Origin: Paenibacillus sinopodophylli | Lineage (GTDB): Bacteria; Bacillota; Bacilli; Paenibacillales; Paenibacillaceae | Reading direction: 5' to 3' | Assembly (NCBI RefSeq): GCF_005930355.1 | Contig: NZ_VDBO01000003.1 | Span: 186,001 to 250,000 of the forward strand | DNA length: 64,000 bases | Shown here: positions 26,891 to 36,395 of the stretch, piece by piece | How positions within the stretch are numbered: position 1 is the stretch's first letter | Layout of the letters: each line of letters opens with the position of its first letter | Translations under genes and position numbers: made by a program | The notes under the pieces: generated by a model | What the model saw: only the letters and a program-made list of their open reading frames with translations | Database searches by the model: none | Told to the model about the DNA's origin: nothing

Positions 26891-27988
26891 TTAGTCCTGA
26901 ATGCCATCCAGCGCGTAGACGGCCAGCTGTATGCCGAGCGCCTTCTCCACTTCCGGATAGACACTCTTATCCTTCACACTTGAGCTGAGTGGAATCTGGC
27001 TCTTATGAATGGAGAACACAGCTAGCTTACTTCCCACCTCTACATGACCTACGCTGACAGGCAAACCCGTCTCATAGGACAGCGTTGTAATCACATCCGG
27101 ATAGGTTGTAAGCCGGCTGCCGCTGCTGTCATCTACCGCCATATATTCATTCATAACATGAAGCGTGAGAATGCCGCTCGCTGTTTCCACATCGATTGTA
27201 CCGATATCGAAGGCTCCAGAGTAATAGACCTCGCGACGAGTCACGACGCCTTCACCGAGTATACTCCCATTCGTTTGGGTTACAATCGTATCGATGACAG
27301 CTCTCCCGCCTTGCGGCTGCGCGGCGATAATGGCCTTGCCAAGTGCGATGGCAATGGAGATGCCTCCTAGCGCTGCATGCTGCTTAATATAGGAGGCTGG
27401 CAAAGGATGACGTGCCGAGGCGATAAAGCCGCCTGCCTGATCGGCAGCCGTGCGCAAAATATTCGATGTGCGGGCAGGTGAGCCCTTGACGACCAGTTCA
27501 ATATACGAGCCGTTATCACGCTTGCCACCGACGACGACTTGTATCGTTTCGTAATCGTGCAAGGCCGCGAGTCCCATCGATCCCATTTTCCCAGTTGGAT
27601 GCGCACGGATGTCGCCTGTTGCATCTACGACGGCCAGATCAAGCAGAGCGGCAGGAAGCCAACCATTTATTGTACTGGACATTCCATTTTGCGGGGTCAT
27701 AACGCCTGAAATTTTGCCTTCGTAATTCTCCTGCAGCAGCTTAACTGCTTTAATATAATCGGTACCGAGCATCTGCCAATCCGTACCCGCCGGGGCTCCA
27801 ATAGCGGTAGCCGTAATGACGATGGCATCGTCCGGCAGCTCATCCACGGAAACTAGCCGCGGCTGACCAATCGCAACGGCTGCACCGCCGATTTGCAGTC
27901 CATGATCGACCCAACCTCCTCCACCGCTCGCAAATACTGAGCCTCCTCTTACCGCTGCCCATACATCCTCTTCAGTTAAAATACGCAT
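26891..27988 (-). CDS. DUF917 family protein; candidate thiohydantoin desulfhydrase step
   Basis: A 365-residue DUF917 protein. The N-terminal motif FASGGGGWVDHGLQIG, the stretch ITATAIGAPAG and the C-terminal beta-rich metal-site region (GHVEVGSKLAVFSIHKS) are visible. It starts behind AGGAGG, 28 bases after the urocanase-like gene, and the lyase starts four bases after its stop. In the five-step ergothioneine route one enzyme swaps sulfur for oxygen on the 2-thiohydantoin ring. By elimination this gene is the best candidate here. That assignment is inference. Confidence 0.6.
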   Translation of the reverse strand: MRILTEEDVWAAVRGGSVFASGGGGWVDHGLQIGGAAVAIGQPRLVSVDELPDDAIVITATAIGAPAGTDWQMLGTDYIKAVKLLQENYEGKISGVMTPQNGMSSTINGWLPAALLDLAVVDATGDIRAHPTGKMGSMGLAALHDYETIQVVVGGKRDNGSYIELVVKGSPARTSNILRTAADQAGGFIASARHPLPASYIKQHAALGGISIAIALGKAIIAAQPQGGRAVIDTIVTQTNGSILGEGVVTRREVYYSGAFDIGTIDVETASGILTLHVMNEYMAVDDSSGSRLTTYPDVITTLSYETGLPVSVGHVEVGSKLAVFSIHKSQIPLSSSVKDKSVYPEVEKALGIQLAVYALDGIQD

Positions 27989-28016
27989 ATCGTTTCCTCC
28001 TACTCCTTAGTCGTAA

Positions 28017-29666
28017 TCATTTCGTTTGGATTCGCCTGATGCCTTTGCGCTCCACCTCATCAATCGATTCCTCATAGCCAGCATCTGCATAGCGCAGTAC
28101 GCCGAGACCTGTGTCATTGTTCAGCGTCGTCTCTAGACGAATATCGCTCTCGGACGTCCCGTCCGCCACCAACGTAACGCCTGCGCTTGTCATGTAGCCG
28201 GAATATCCGCCGCCGCCCGAATGAATCGTGACGAGATCCGCCATTGAAGAACAGTTCAGCATCGCGTTCAAGAGCGGCCAGTCCGAAATCGCATCGCTGC
28301 CGTCCTTCATTTTCTCGGTCATGATGTTCGGGTGAGTCATTGAGGCCGCATCCAGATGATCACGCGAGAAGGCCACCGGACCACTTAAAGTTCCATTCCT
28401 AACCATCTGGTTCACAGCCAACGCCAGTCTCGTACGTTCGCCATGGCCGAACCAGCCGATTCGTGCAGGCAGACCTTCTACCGGAACATGCTCACGCGCG
28501 AGCCGAATCCAGTTGACAATAATCTCGTTATCCGCAAATGCTTCGAGGATATATTCATCAATCGCTTGAATGTCGCTGACATTGCCGCTTAAAGCAACCC
28601 AACGGAAAGGGCCGATTGCCCTTGCAAATAAAGGACGTAGGAACGCTTCTGTGAAAATATCAATATCAAACGCCTGCTCTACCCCAAACAACTGGGCTTG
28701 CGAGCGAATATTGTTGCCGTTATCGAATACGATAGAACCCTTCTCCTTAAACGCTAGCATTGCACGTACCTCGCGGGCGATCGAAGCCCCGGCGGCTTGC
28801 TGCAAGCGAACGGAATCCGTTTCCCTAAGCTGCTTAAGCTCAGCGACACCGTATTCGGAAGGAACATAGCCATATAGCAAATCATGGGCTGACGTTTGAT
28901 CCGTTACAATATCGGGTATGATGCCACGTTTCACAATTTCCGGATAAATATCAGCTGCATTGCCAATGAGCCCGACAGATATTGCTGATTGGCTGCGAAT
29001 CGCTTCAGCAATCCACTCGAGCGCTTCATCCAAATGCTCCGTCCTTCGCTGCAGGTAGCCCGATTGAATTCTACGTGCCACTTTCTCCTCGGATACCTCG
29101 ATACAAAGGATCGCTGCCCCAGCCAGCGTTCCAGCAAGTGGCTGCGCCCCACCCATTCCGCCAAGACCAGCAGTCAGAATAAACTTCCCTTGTAACCGCC
29201 CATCGAAATATTTCCTAGCAATACTCTGAAAAATTTCATACGTCCCTTGAATGACACCCTGTGAGCCGATATATTGCCAAGCTGCAGCCGTTAGACCACC
29301 CCATATAAGCAAGCCCTTCTCCTGCAGCTTATAGAAATTTTCGCTCGTCGCCCATCGGCCAACCAAATTGCAGTTGGCCATGACAATAAGCGGCGCGAAG
29401 CGATGGGTCTTAAAGATGCCGATCGGCTTGCCAGATTGAATGACAAGCGTTTCGTCTTCTTCCAGCTCTTTGAGCGTGCTAACAATCGCATGATAAGAAG
29501 GCCAATCACGTGCCGCTTTTGCAAGCGCCGCATATACGATTAAATCCTTCTGGTTCTCACCATTCTCAAGGACGTTCTCCAGCATCCGAAGCAGCGCTTC
29601 CTGTCGCCAGCCCTTGCAGCGAAGCTCCGTCCCCCTGGCCGCAGTTATCCGTTCCATATCCGTCAT
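28017..29666 (-). CDS. Urocanate hydratase homologue; probable thiourocanate hydratase
   Basis: A 549-residue NAD-dependent urocanase-family protein. The family core is intact: LTAGLGGMGGAQPLAG for NAD, DQTSAHDLLYGYVP, and MKDGSDAISDWPLLNA. Two active-site stretches differ from ordinary HutU: IHSGGGGYSGYMTSAG replaces the usual HHGGGVGMGxSxHAG, and IWGGLTAAAWQYIG replaces MYGQMTAGSWIYIG. This points to a changed ring substrate such as thiourocanate. The ATG at 29666 has AAGGTGG upstream and lies inside the end of the carbamoylase gene (101-base overlap). Confidence 0.75.
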   Translation of the reverse strand: MTDMERITAARGTELRCKGWRQEALLRMLENVLENGENQKDLIVYAALAKAARDWPSYHAIVSTLKELEEDETLVIQSGKPIGIFKTHRFAPLIVMANCNLVGRWATSENFYKLQEKGLLIWGGLTAAAWQYIGSQGVIQGTYEIFQSIARKYFDGRLQGKFILTAGLGGMGGAQPLAGTLAGAAILCIEVSEEKVARRIQSGYLQRRTEHLDEALEWIAEAIRSQSAISVGLIGNAADIYPEIVKRGIIPDIVTDQTSAHDLLYGYVPSEYGVAELKQLRETDSVRLQQAAGASIAREVRAMLAFKEKGSIVFDNGNNIRSQAQLFGVEQAFDIDIFTEAFLRPLFARAIGPFRWVALSGNVSDIQAIDEYILEAFADNEIIVNWIRLAREHVPVEGLPARIGWFGHGERTRLALAVNQMVRNGTLSGPVAFSRDHLDAASMTHPNIMTEKMKDGSDAISDWPLLNAMLNCSSMADLVTIHSGGGGYSGYMTSAGVTLVADGTSESDIRLETTLNNDTGLGVLRYADAGYEESIDEVERKGIRRIQTK

Positions 29667-30933
29667 CCTCTCCACCTTGAATATCCCATCGTTGATCAAA
29701 TAGAAGTACCGATTGAATAATCGCTTCAACCCCGGAGGCAACCTGCTCGTATGCAGTCCATTCCTCCGGGCAGTGACTGCGCCCGCCGACGCTCGGCACG
29801 AAGATCATCCCGATCGGTGCAATCCGTGCCAGCTGATTCGCGTCATGTCCCGCTCCGCTTGGAAGATCTAGCGTAGGCGCAATCGCGCTGCATGCCTCCC
29901 GTATCACATTCTGAACTGTGTCGCTAACCCGAATGGGCTCCGACCTCGACAAAGGCTCCAAGCGGATGCCGATCCCTCTGCGCGCTGCTATGTGAGCCGC
30001 TCTCTTCTTCAGTTCCGTCGCCGCCTGCTCCACAATCGCTGTACTCAAGGAACGAATCTCCAGCTCGAATGTAACCCGGCCTGGAATGACGTTCGCTGCA
30101 TTCGGCTCAACAAACAGCTTGCCTACCGTCCCCACAATCGGCTCGCCGTAAGACTTGCTTGCTATCTCTTCGAGCGCAAGCACCAGCTCAGAAGCCCCCG
30201 TCAGCGCGTCGGCACGCAGCCCCATTGGCGTCGTCCCCGCATGATTTGGAGCACCCTCCACCGTAACTGCAAATCGGTCGATGCCGACGATGCCCGTAAC
30301 CACACCAAGCAGATTCCCCGTCTGCTCAAGCACCGGCCCCTGCTCGATATGAAGCTCCAGGTATAGGGCGATATCTCCCGCTCGTCTCGCCTGCTCACTG
30401 ATCTCTACTGCCGCCCCCCCAGCCTGATCGATTGCATCCCGAAGAATAAGCCCGCTCTGATCCTTGCGAAGCAGCATCTCCGAGGTCAAATTGTCGACCA
30501 TTGCGCGGCTGCCAATTGTGGAGATTCCAAATTCACTCGGCTCCTCCGCTGTGAAGTCCACAATTTCAAGCGGATGCCGTAGAACGATTCCCTCCTCCTT
30601 GAGCACCCGAGCGAGCTCAAGTCCCGCAATAACGCCAATAATACCGTCAAACCGGCCGCCGCCCGTAACGGTATCGGTATGGGAACCCACCATAATTGCC
30701 TTTAACCCCGCTTCGCTGCCCGGCAAAGCACCAATGAGATTGGACCCTGCATCTTGGCTCACGTTTAACCCTAGCTCTTGCATCTGGTTTTTCAACCATA
30801 GCCGCCCTTGCTCGTACCAAGGCGTGAAAGGCCTTCTGGTCCAGCCTGGCTTACTAGTATCTATATAAGCGGCAAGCGCCTCAATCTGCTGCCGAATACG
30901 TTCCGTACTTATGGATAATCGTGCCATGCTCAT
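29566..30933 (-). CDS. M20 amidohydrolase (N-carbamoyl-amino-acid hydrolase type)
   Basis: A 455-residue zinc enzyme of the carbamoylase/allantoate amidohydrolase group. Metal and substrate motifs occur in order: GSHTDTVTGGGRFDGIIG, FTAEEPSEFG, LELHIEQGPVLE, GAPNHAGTTPM and GAGHDANQLA. The start overlaps the preceding amidohydrolase stop (ATGA). The last ~35 residues are glycine- and serine-rich and run over the start of the urocanase gene, beyond the usual family end. In this pathway it would split N-carbamoyl-glutamate into glutamate, CO2 and ammonia. Confidence 0.85.
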   Translation of the reverse strand: MSMARLSISTERIRQQIEALAAYIDTSKPGWTRRPFTPWYEQGRLWLKNQMQELGLNVSQDAGSNLIGALPGSEAGLKAIMVGSHTDTVTGGGRFDGIIGVIAGLELARVLKEEGIVLRHPLEIVDFTAEEPSEFGISTIGSRAMVDNLTSEMLLRKDQSGLILRDAIDQAGGAAVEISEQARRAGDIALYLELHIEQGPVLEQTGNLLGVVTGIVGIDRFAVTVEGAPNHAGTTPMGLRADALTGASELVLALEEIASKSYGEPIVGTVGKLFVEPNAANVIPGRVTFELEIRSLSTAIVEQAATELKKRAAHIAARRGIGIRLEPLSRSEPIRVSDTVQNVIREACSAIAPTLDLPSGAGHDANQLARIAPIGMIFVPSVGGRSHCPEEWTAYEQVASGVEAIIQSVLLFDQRWDIQGGEDDGYGTDNCGQGDGASLQGLATGSAASDAGERP

Positions 30934-32303
30934 GAGCTGACAACCTCCCTTTTATAGGCAGAGCCTGCAATGAACTGGCCGCTGCCTGGCTGTGCCACGA
31001 TCTGATTACCGTCATACACGCTTTTCCCTCTAACAATCGTATGCTTAATTTTCCCCTGTACCTCATGCCCATGGAATGGCGAAAGCTTAGAATGAGAGCG
31101 CAGCTTCGTCTGGTCAATCGTCCAGCTTTGCAGCGGATCAATAACAGTAAAATCCGCATCATAGCCAGGTGAGATTTTCCCTTTGCGCGGTATGCCGAAC
31201 ACTTCCGCAGGATACTGGGACATCCATTTGGCAAATACCTCCGGCGGAACCCCTTCCTGCATTACCGCATGGTCAAACATAAGAGGGATCATTATTTCCA
31301 CGCCGGGCACGCCGGCAGCCGCCAAGAAAATATTATGCTCCCCTGCTTCCTTGCGATCCGCTCCCCATGGCGCGTGATCGGAAGTAATGATATCAATGCT
31401 TCCTTGCCGCTGCAGCTCCCACAGTTTAGCCGCGTCTGCAGCCAGTCGGAGCGGCGGATTGTTTTTGGCAACCGGACCGAATTTCTCCAGCGCAGAAACA
31501 TTCATAAGCAAGTAGGGATAGCAGGTTTCCGACGTAACATCTACCTGTCCTTCTTTGTACCACTGAATCAATTGAATCGTCCTCGGGTGGCTAACATGTA
31601 CAATATGTACCTTAACTCCTGTCCAATAAGCGAACTCCAGCACCTTCAGTACGGCGCTAGTTTCCGTTACCGGCGGCCTCGTCTCCATATGTGCTCTCGG
31701 ATACAACCGACCCGCACTTATATATTGCTTGGTTAGGCTTTTAATCAGTTCGTTATTCTCAGCGTGAAAAGCAACCCTTAATCCCGTGTCCCGTATAAGC
31801 TCCATCGCCTTTATAATTTCGTGGTCCGGAATTTCCGGGAAGCGAAACGGATCCGTCTCGAAGGTCGACAACTTGAAAGCCATCGCCCCCGCCTCAGCCA
31901 GCGGTATAATTTGCTCCGTGCCTTCTGTCTTGGCAATCGTAGCCCAAAGACCAATATCGACAATCGCTTCTCGTTTAAGCCGATCAACCTTTCTCTTAAA
32001 CAACTCGGCAGAGCTGATCGGAGCAGGCAGATCATAAGGCATATCCAGCAGGGTGGTTATGCCTCCTGCTGCAGCTGATGATGATGTCGTTACAAAACCC
32101 TCAAGCGGATTACTGAAGCAATGCACATGAGCATCGATCATACCTGGAAACACGAAGCACTCCTCGAAATCAAGCGTGCGCGCCCCCCGCAGCGTACGCG
32201 ACTCAGTAATTCGATGAATCGCCTCGTCTTTGATTCCAACTTCCCCATAAACAACTTTATCTTCCAATACGAGATTGCCCCGCACAATCAAATCATAGAA
32301 CAT
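30930..32303 (-). CDS. Dihydropyrimidinase/allantoinase-type amidohydrolase (probable hydantoin-propionate hydrolase)
   Basis: A 457-residue cyclic amidohydrolase with the binuclear metal set: GMIDAHVHCF, carboxylated-Lys stretch AGAMAFKLSTF, VAFHAENNE, VHIVHVSHPRT and IITSDHAPWG. It opens a cyclic amide ring. The downstream M20 carbamoylase overlaps by four bases. Hydantoinase plus carbamoylase is a standard pairing for hydantoin degradation, and here it would convert hydantoin-5-propionate to carbamoyl-glutamate. Allantoinase is the main alternative by family. Confidence 0.85.
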   Translation of the reverse strand: MFYDLIVRGNLVLEDKVVYGEVGIKDEAIHRITESRTLRGARTLDFEECFVFPGMIDAHVHCFSNPLEGFVTTSSSAAAGGITTLLDMPYDLPAPISSAELFKRKVDRLKREAIVDIGLWATIAKTEGTEQIIPLAEAGAMAFKLSTFETDPFRFPEIPDHEIIKAMELIRDTGLRVAFHAENNELIKSLTKQYISAGRLYPRAHMETRPPVTETSAVLKVLEFAYWTGVKVHIVHVSHPRTIQLIQWYKEGQVDVTSETCYPYLLMNVSALEKFGPVAKNNPPLRLAADAAKLWELQRQGSIDIITSDHAPWGADRKEAGEHNIFLAAAGVPGVEIMIPLMFDHAVMQEGVPPEVFAKWMSQYPAEVFGIPRKGKISPGYDADFTVIDPLQSWTIDQTKLRSHSKLSPFHGHEVQGKIKHTIVRGKSVYDGNQIVAQPGSGQFIAGSAYKREVVSS

Positions 32304-32371
32304 GCCTTAGCCTCTTTCCTTGTGGAGTAGATGGAACGGATCTGCAGCAATTACGAGTCCTGCGCCTTCGG

Positions 32372-33289
32372 TTACCCGGAGGCGCTTTCGGCTTCGATTG
32401 CGGGCTTGCGATTCCCTGTGAAACTCGATAGAAATACACCGGCCAATATAACAACTCCACCAATCAGCTGGGTTCCCTCAATGGGATCTCCTAGCACCAA
32501 GAAGCCGGCCAAAAGGGCGATAAACGGTGGTACGTTATTGAAGAGTGAAGCAGTCCCTGCTCCTACGACTGCCACCCCGCGGGTCCACCACCAGCCTGCG
32601 CATACGTTTATGAGGCTGGCTGCCGCAAGCAGCAGCCACATCATCGCCTCTCCGCTAAGCTCAAGCTTGCCAAGCACACCCTCACCTAAGGCAAAGGGGA
32701 GCATAAGCCCCATTCCTGCGAAAGTGGAGTACAGATTCATCGACAATGTTGACAATCGGCGTGATAGCCTCGGAATAAACAGCAGACTGATCGAGAAGCC
32801 CAGCATGGCAATGAGCAAATAGAAATCGCCTATAGAGACGCCGCGCGCCGACTGGCCCGATACAACAATGATAAGAACGCCGCCGAAGCCCAGAAGCGCA
32901 CCGCCTATTTTACGACCCTGCAGCTTTACCCGAAAAAACACAGCCTCCAGCAGCAGCGTAACGAGCGGTGCCACCGCATAAATCAGCGATCCATTGGCCG
33001 CGGAGGAATACTGCAGCCCCAGAAAATAGAACGGCTGCTGAATGAGCGTGAAAAAAAAGGAGGACGCGAGCAGCAAGAGCCACTCGGTCCTCGTCGGACG
33101 CTGAATGGGCTGGGCTCTGCTTATTGCCAGCAGCAGCACGCCCGTCAGCACTATACGAAGAAAGGAAAGGAAAACGGGTGAGAAGCCTTTAAGCAGGTAT
33201 GCACTAAGCACATAGCTGATCCCCCATAAGACTGTAACAGCAACTAACCCGATATAAGCCGATCTTTGCGCTGATGGATTCAACGACAT
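32372..33289 (-). CDS. EamA/DMT-family transporter
   Basis: A 305-residue protein with ten predicted membrane helices in two EamA halves: first half GLVAVTVLWGISYVLSAYLL, second half beginning near GDFYLLIAMLGFSISLLF. The ATG at 33289 with AAGGGAAG upstream is preferred to a GTG nine bases earlier. It lies between the monooxygenase and amidohydrolase genes. It may export an end product such as trimethylamine, a sulfur compound or glutamate, but the substrate is not visible in the sequence. Confidence 0.82.
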   Translation of the reverse strand: MSLNPSAQRSAYIGLVAVTVLWGISYVLSAYLLKGFSPVFLSFLRIVLTGVLLLAISRAQPIQRPTRTEWLLLLASSFFFTLIQQPFYFLGLQYSSAANGSLIYAVAPLVTLLLEAVFFRVKLQGRKIGGALLGFGGVLIIVVSGQSARGVSIGDFYLLIAMLGFSISLLFIPRLSRRLSTLSMNLYSTFAGMGLMLPFALGEGVLGKLELSGEAMMWLLLAAASLINVCAGWWWTRGVAVVGAGTASLFNNVPPFIALLAGFLVLGDPIEGTQLIGGVVILAGVFLSSFTGNRKPAIEAESASG

Positions 33290-33391
33290 AATAGCCACTT
33301 CCCTTGCAATGGGCTCATCAGCTTTCTTGTCTCCCGTCCTTCAAGAACCATTGCAGATTAATATGCGCCATTATCTATCTCTCCTTTTCGT

Positions 33392-34750
33392 TTAAACGCG
33401 AACCGAAGAATACCTGTTGGCAGGACGCTGCAAATTCAAATGCTCACGCAATGTGCGTCCTGTATATTCCGTGCGGAACAATCCGCGGCGCTGCAGCTCC
33501 GGAATGACCAGCTCGACAAAATCATCCAGGCTGCCTGGCAAATACGGGAATGCAATATTGAAGCCATCGGCGGCTCCATTCACGAACCATTCTTCCAGAT
33601 GGTCAGCAATCTGTACCGGCGTACCAGCGAAGCCCCGTTTGTTCGTAACGCGCTGATACAACTGACGAAGCGTCAACGGCTCCTGCGCAAGCAGTTCCCG
33701 AATGCGTTCGAGTCCGCTCTTGCTTTGGTTGAAGCCATCAAGCTCCGGAATAAACGGCAGTGGCTCGTCGAGCGGGTAGCCCGAAATGTCGTGACCCAAA
33801 TAATGCGATAGCAGGTCAAGCCCCAGCTTCTGCGGCGTCAGCTCCTCAATCAGAGCTAGACGCTCCTGCGCCTCGGACTCTGTGCGGCCGATAATCGGCA
33901 TGATGCCCGGCAATATTTTGAGCTCATCCGGATTCCGGTTGTACTTGGCCATTCTGCCTTTGATGTCCTGATACAGGCGCTGCCCGTCCTCTAGCAGACC
34001 TCCCGGAGCGAACGTCGATCCTGGTGCAAAAACGACCTCCGCTTTCTCCGCTGCAAGCTCCTTGCCGGCCTCTGAGGCTCCCGCTTGAATTAATACGGGG
34101 TAGCCCTGAGGCGGACGAGACACGTTAAGCGGACCTCTTATATTGAAATCCTTACCCTTATGCTCCGCATTGTGCAGCTTGTTTTTATCAGCAAAATAAC
34201 CACTCTTCTTGTCAAACAGCAGCGCATCATCCTCCCAGCTGTCCCATAGGCTTTGCGTGGCATCAACGAATTCGCCTGCCCGCTCGTACCGAAGCGCGTG
34301 TTGAAGATGCTTCTCTTTGCCGAAATTGCGCGCTTCCTCGTCCGTCTGAGAGGTAACGATGTTCCAAGCGGACCTCCCGCTGCTGAGATGATCAAGCGTA
34401 GCAAGCTTGCGAGCGATATGATAAGGCTCGTTGTACGTGGTGGAGATCGTAGCTGCAAGACCGATATGCTCCGTGACAACAGATAGCGCCGATAGGAGCG
34501 AGAATGGCTCCGGCCTTATGCTGTTGGAGTGGCTGATGCCGGATTCGAAGCGATCCCATACGTACAGCTCATCTGCATAGAAGAACATATCGAACTTGCC
34601 GCGCTCAGCGGTTTGAATAATTCGTTTGTAATAGTTGAAATCCATGACGCCCTCCGCGTCCGCTTCCGGGTGCCGCCAGCTTGATATATGCTCGCCGGCT
34701 GGAAAGTACATCATAGCGCCAAGCGCCATCTGTTTTTTAGGGGTACCCAT
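33392..34750 (-). CDS. FMN-dependent monooxygenase of the NtaA/SnaA/DszA family
   Basis: A 452-residue bacterial-luciferase-fold enzyme. Family marks are MALGAMMYFPAGEHISSWRHP, FDMFFYADELYVW, HLSSGRSAWNIVTSQTDEEARNFG and VLIQAGASEAGKELAAEKAE. Members oxidise nitrilotriacetate, EDTA, dibenzothiophene sulfone and similar nitrogen or sulfur compounds with reduced FMN from a partner reductase. No flavin reductase gene is adjacent. The known five-step ergothioneine route has no monooxygenase, so its role here is open. It could attack a sulfur species or a methylamine. Confidence 0.85.
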   Translation of the reverse strand: MGTPKKQMALGAMMYFPAGEHISSWRHPEADAEGVMDFNYYKRIIQTAERGKFDMFFYADELYVWDRFESGISHSNSIRPEPFSLLSALSVVTEHIGLAATISTTYNEPYHIARKLATLDHLSSGRSAWNIVTSQTDEEARNFGKEKHLQHALRYERAGEFVDATQSLWDSWEDDALLFDKKSGYFADKNKLHNAEHKGKDFNIRGPLNVSRPPQGYPVLIQAGASEAGKELAAEKAEVVFAPGSTFAPGGLLEDGQRLYQDIKGRMAKYNRNPDELKILPGIMPIIGRTESEAQERLALIEELTPQKLGLDLLSHYLGHDISGYPLDEPLPFIPELDGFNQSKSGLERIRELLAQEPLTLRQLYQRVTNKRGFAGTPVQIADHLEEWFVNGAADGFNIAFPYLPGSLDDFVELVIPELQRRGLFRTEYTGRTLREHLNLQRPANRYSSVRV

Positions 34751-34776
34751 AGGTGTATCACCACTCCTTCTTCTCG

Positions 34777-35718
34777 TTACTTAGCAAGCAATCCGTTCGC
34801 AGTCAGCCATTCCTTCGCTACGTCGAGGGCTGGGCGCTGCTTCAGCTCCACTTCGCCATTCAGCGTCTGCATCTGGTCATCCGTTATTTTACCTGCCAGT
34901 TTATTCAGCACCTTCTCAAGCTCCGGATGTTCCTTTATTACCTCATCACGCACAATTGGAACTGCATAATAAGGAAGGAATACATGTTTATCGTCCTCGA
35001 GCACGACAATTGGCTTTACCGTAATTTGACTGTCTGTCGTATAGAGAATCATAGAATCAATCAGCTTCTGGTCAATTGCCTGATACGCAAGTCCGGGGTT
35101 TTGAATCGTTTTGATTTCCTTGAATTTCGGATTGTATTTCTCAAGAATCGGCGGCCATGCATCGGGACGGTTTATAAATTCCTCACTCGCGCCAAATATA
35201 AGCTCTCCAGATTTCTCCGCCAGCTGGCTGGTCGTCTTAATGCCATATTTCTCTGCTTGGTCCTTATGCAGGCCGAAGGCATATGTATTGTTGAAACCAA
35301 TCGGGTCCAGCACCGTCAATTGATTTTTTTCCTTTAACTCCTTTTTTACCTTGTCGTAGGCTTTCTGTGGATCAAACTCCGCTTCCGCCTTCAAAATATT
35401 AATAAGTGCCGTACCTGTATACTCCGCATAGAGATCCACATTACCCTCCTGTATGGCACTCCAGAGCAGCGAGTTGTCAAGCGTCTCTACGTTTGCTTTG
35501 AGCTTCGTATCATTCTCAATAAGCAGCTTGAAAGCATTGGCCAAAATATCCGATTCGGCAAAGCCTTTAGTCGCGATGTTGATCGTATCTGATTTGCCTG
35601 ATCCTGAGGTGGAGCATCCGCTCATCACAGTTATTAATAATGCCGCAGTCCCCAATACGATCCTATTACGAATGGAACGGTTACCTCTAATGCCTTTTTT
35701 GTAATTGCTTGTTTTCAT
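34777..35718 (-). CDS. OpuC-type ABC substrate-binding lipoprotein
   Basis: A 313-residue protein with a lipoprotein signal (hydrophobic ~20-38, lipobox VMSGC). The mature part is the quaternary-ammonium binding fold: INIATKGFAESDILANAF, DLYAEYTGTAL and IGFNNTYAFGLH. The ATG at 35718 has AAAGGGG upstream. It is third of a three-gene importer. OpuC-like systems bind glycine betaine, choline or carnitine, and the related EgtU protein binds ergothioneine, itself a trimethylammonium betaine. Downstream catabolic genes favour ergothioneine. Confidence 0.85.
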   Translation of the reverse strand: MKTSNYKKGIRGNRSIRNRIVLGTAALLITVMSGCSTSGSGKSDTINIATKGFAESDILANAFKLLIENDTKLKANVETLDNSLLWSAIQEGNVDLYAEYTGTALINILKAEAEFDPQKAYDKVKKELKEKNQLTVLDPIGFNNTYAFGLHKDQAEKYGIKTTSQLAEKSGELIFGASEEFINRPDAWPPILEKYNPKFKEIKTIQNPGLAYQAIDQKLIDSMILYTTDSQITVKPIVVLEDDKHVFLPYYAVPIVRDEVIKEHPELEKVLNKLAGKITDDQMQTLNGEVELKQRPALDVAKEWLTANGLLAK

Positions 35719-35744
35719 TTCTTTTTCCCCTTTCACAATCTGTT

Positions 35745-36395
35745 TTATATTTTCGATTGCTGCCGCAACCCTTTTGGCGTCAAGCGGCGATTCAGATACA
35801 GCAGCAGCAGGTTTACGACAATCACAAGCAGCGATACAGGTATAGCACCAGCCAGAATAACGTTTGTATTAATCATTGATATGCCCCGCGTAATGATATC
35901 GCCGAGCCCCCCTGCGGCTATATAAGTCGCAATCGTAGCCAAGCTGATCGTTTGGACGGCGACAACCCGGACGCCCGCCATAATGAAGCTGCGAGCGATC
36001 GGCAACTGAACCATCCGCAATATTTGCCAGCGCGTCATGCCCATGCCCGTTCCGGCCTCAATTAAAGCGGGATTTACGCCCGAAACGCCGACATACGTAT
36101 TCTGCAATATCGGAAGCAGCGCATAGAGCGTCAGCGCAATAATGGCCGGCTTCGTACCGATGCCTACCAGTGGAATCATAAAGCCGAACAAAGCGAGGCT
36201 CGGAATCGTTTGAATGACGGATACGACCGTAATAATCCCATTCGCCAGCCGTTTATGTGTCGTGAGGTAGATCCCAATCGGTATGGCAATCAAGCAAGCG
36301 ATAACGACCGATATTAAGGACAATTCCACATGCTCTACCGTTTTCCGCAAAATATGCTCCCAGTCCGCCCTAATGGTGTTCCAGAATTGGTTCAT
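35745..36395 (-). CDS. OpuC-type ABC permease
   Basis: A 216-residue inner-membrane permease with about six helices and the BPD-type coupling loop (IEAGTGMGMTRWQILRMVQLP). Its start overlaps the ATPase stop (ATGA), so the two are coupled. Unlike EgtU fusion proteins, the binding domain is encoded separately. With the ATPase and lipoprotein it forms a complete importer for a quaternary amine compound. Confidence 0.88.
   Translation of the reverse strand: MNQFWNTIRADWEHILRKTVEHVELSLISVVIACLIAIPIGIYLTTHKRLANGIITVVSVIQTIPSLALFGFMIPLVGIGTKPAIIALTLYALLPILQNTYVGVSGVNPALIEAGTGMGMTRWQILRMVQLPIARSFIMAGVRVVAVQTISLATIATYIAAGGLGDIITRGISMINTNVILAGAIPVSLLVIVVNLLLLYLNRRLTPKGLRQQSKI

Noticed and set aside
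25378..29666. Ordinary histidine utilisation (hutH-hutU)
   Set aside because: The lyase lacks the MIO triad, the urocanase active site is altered, and hutI/hutG are absent; a hydantoinase and carbamoylase are present instead.
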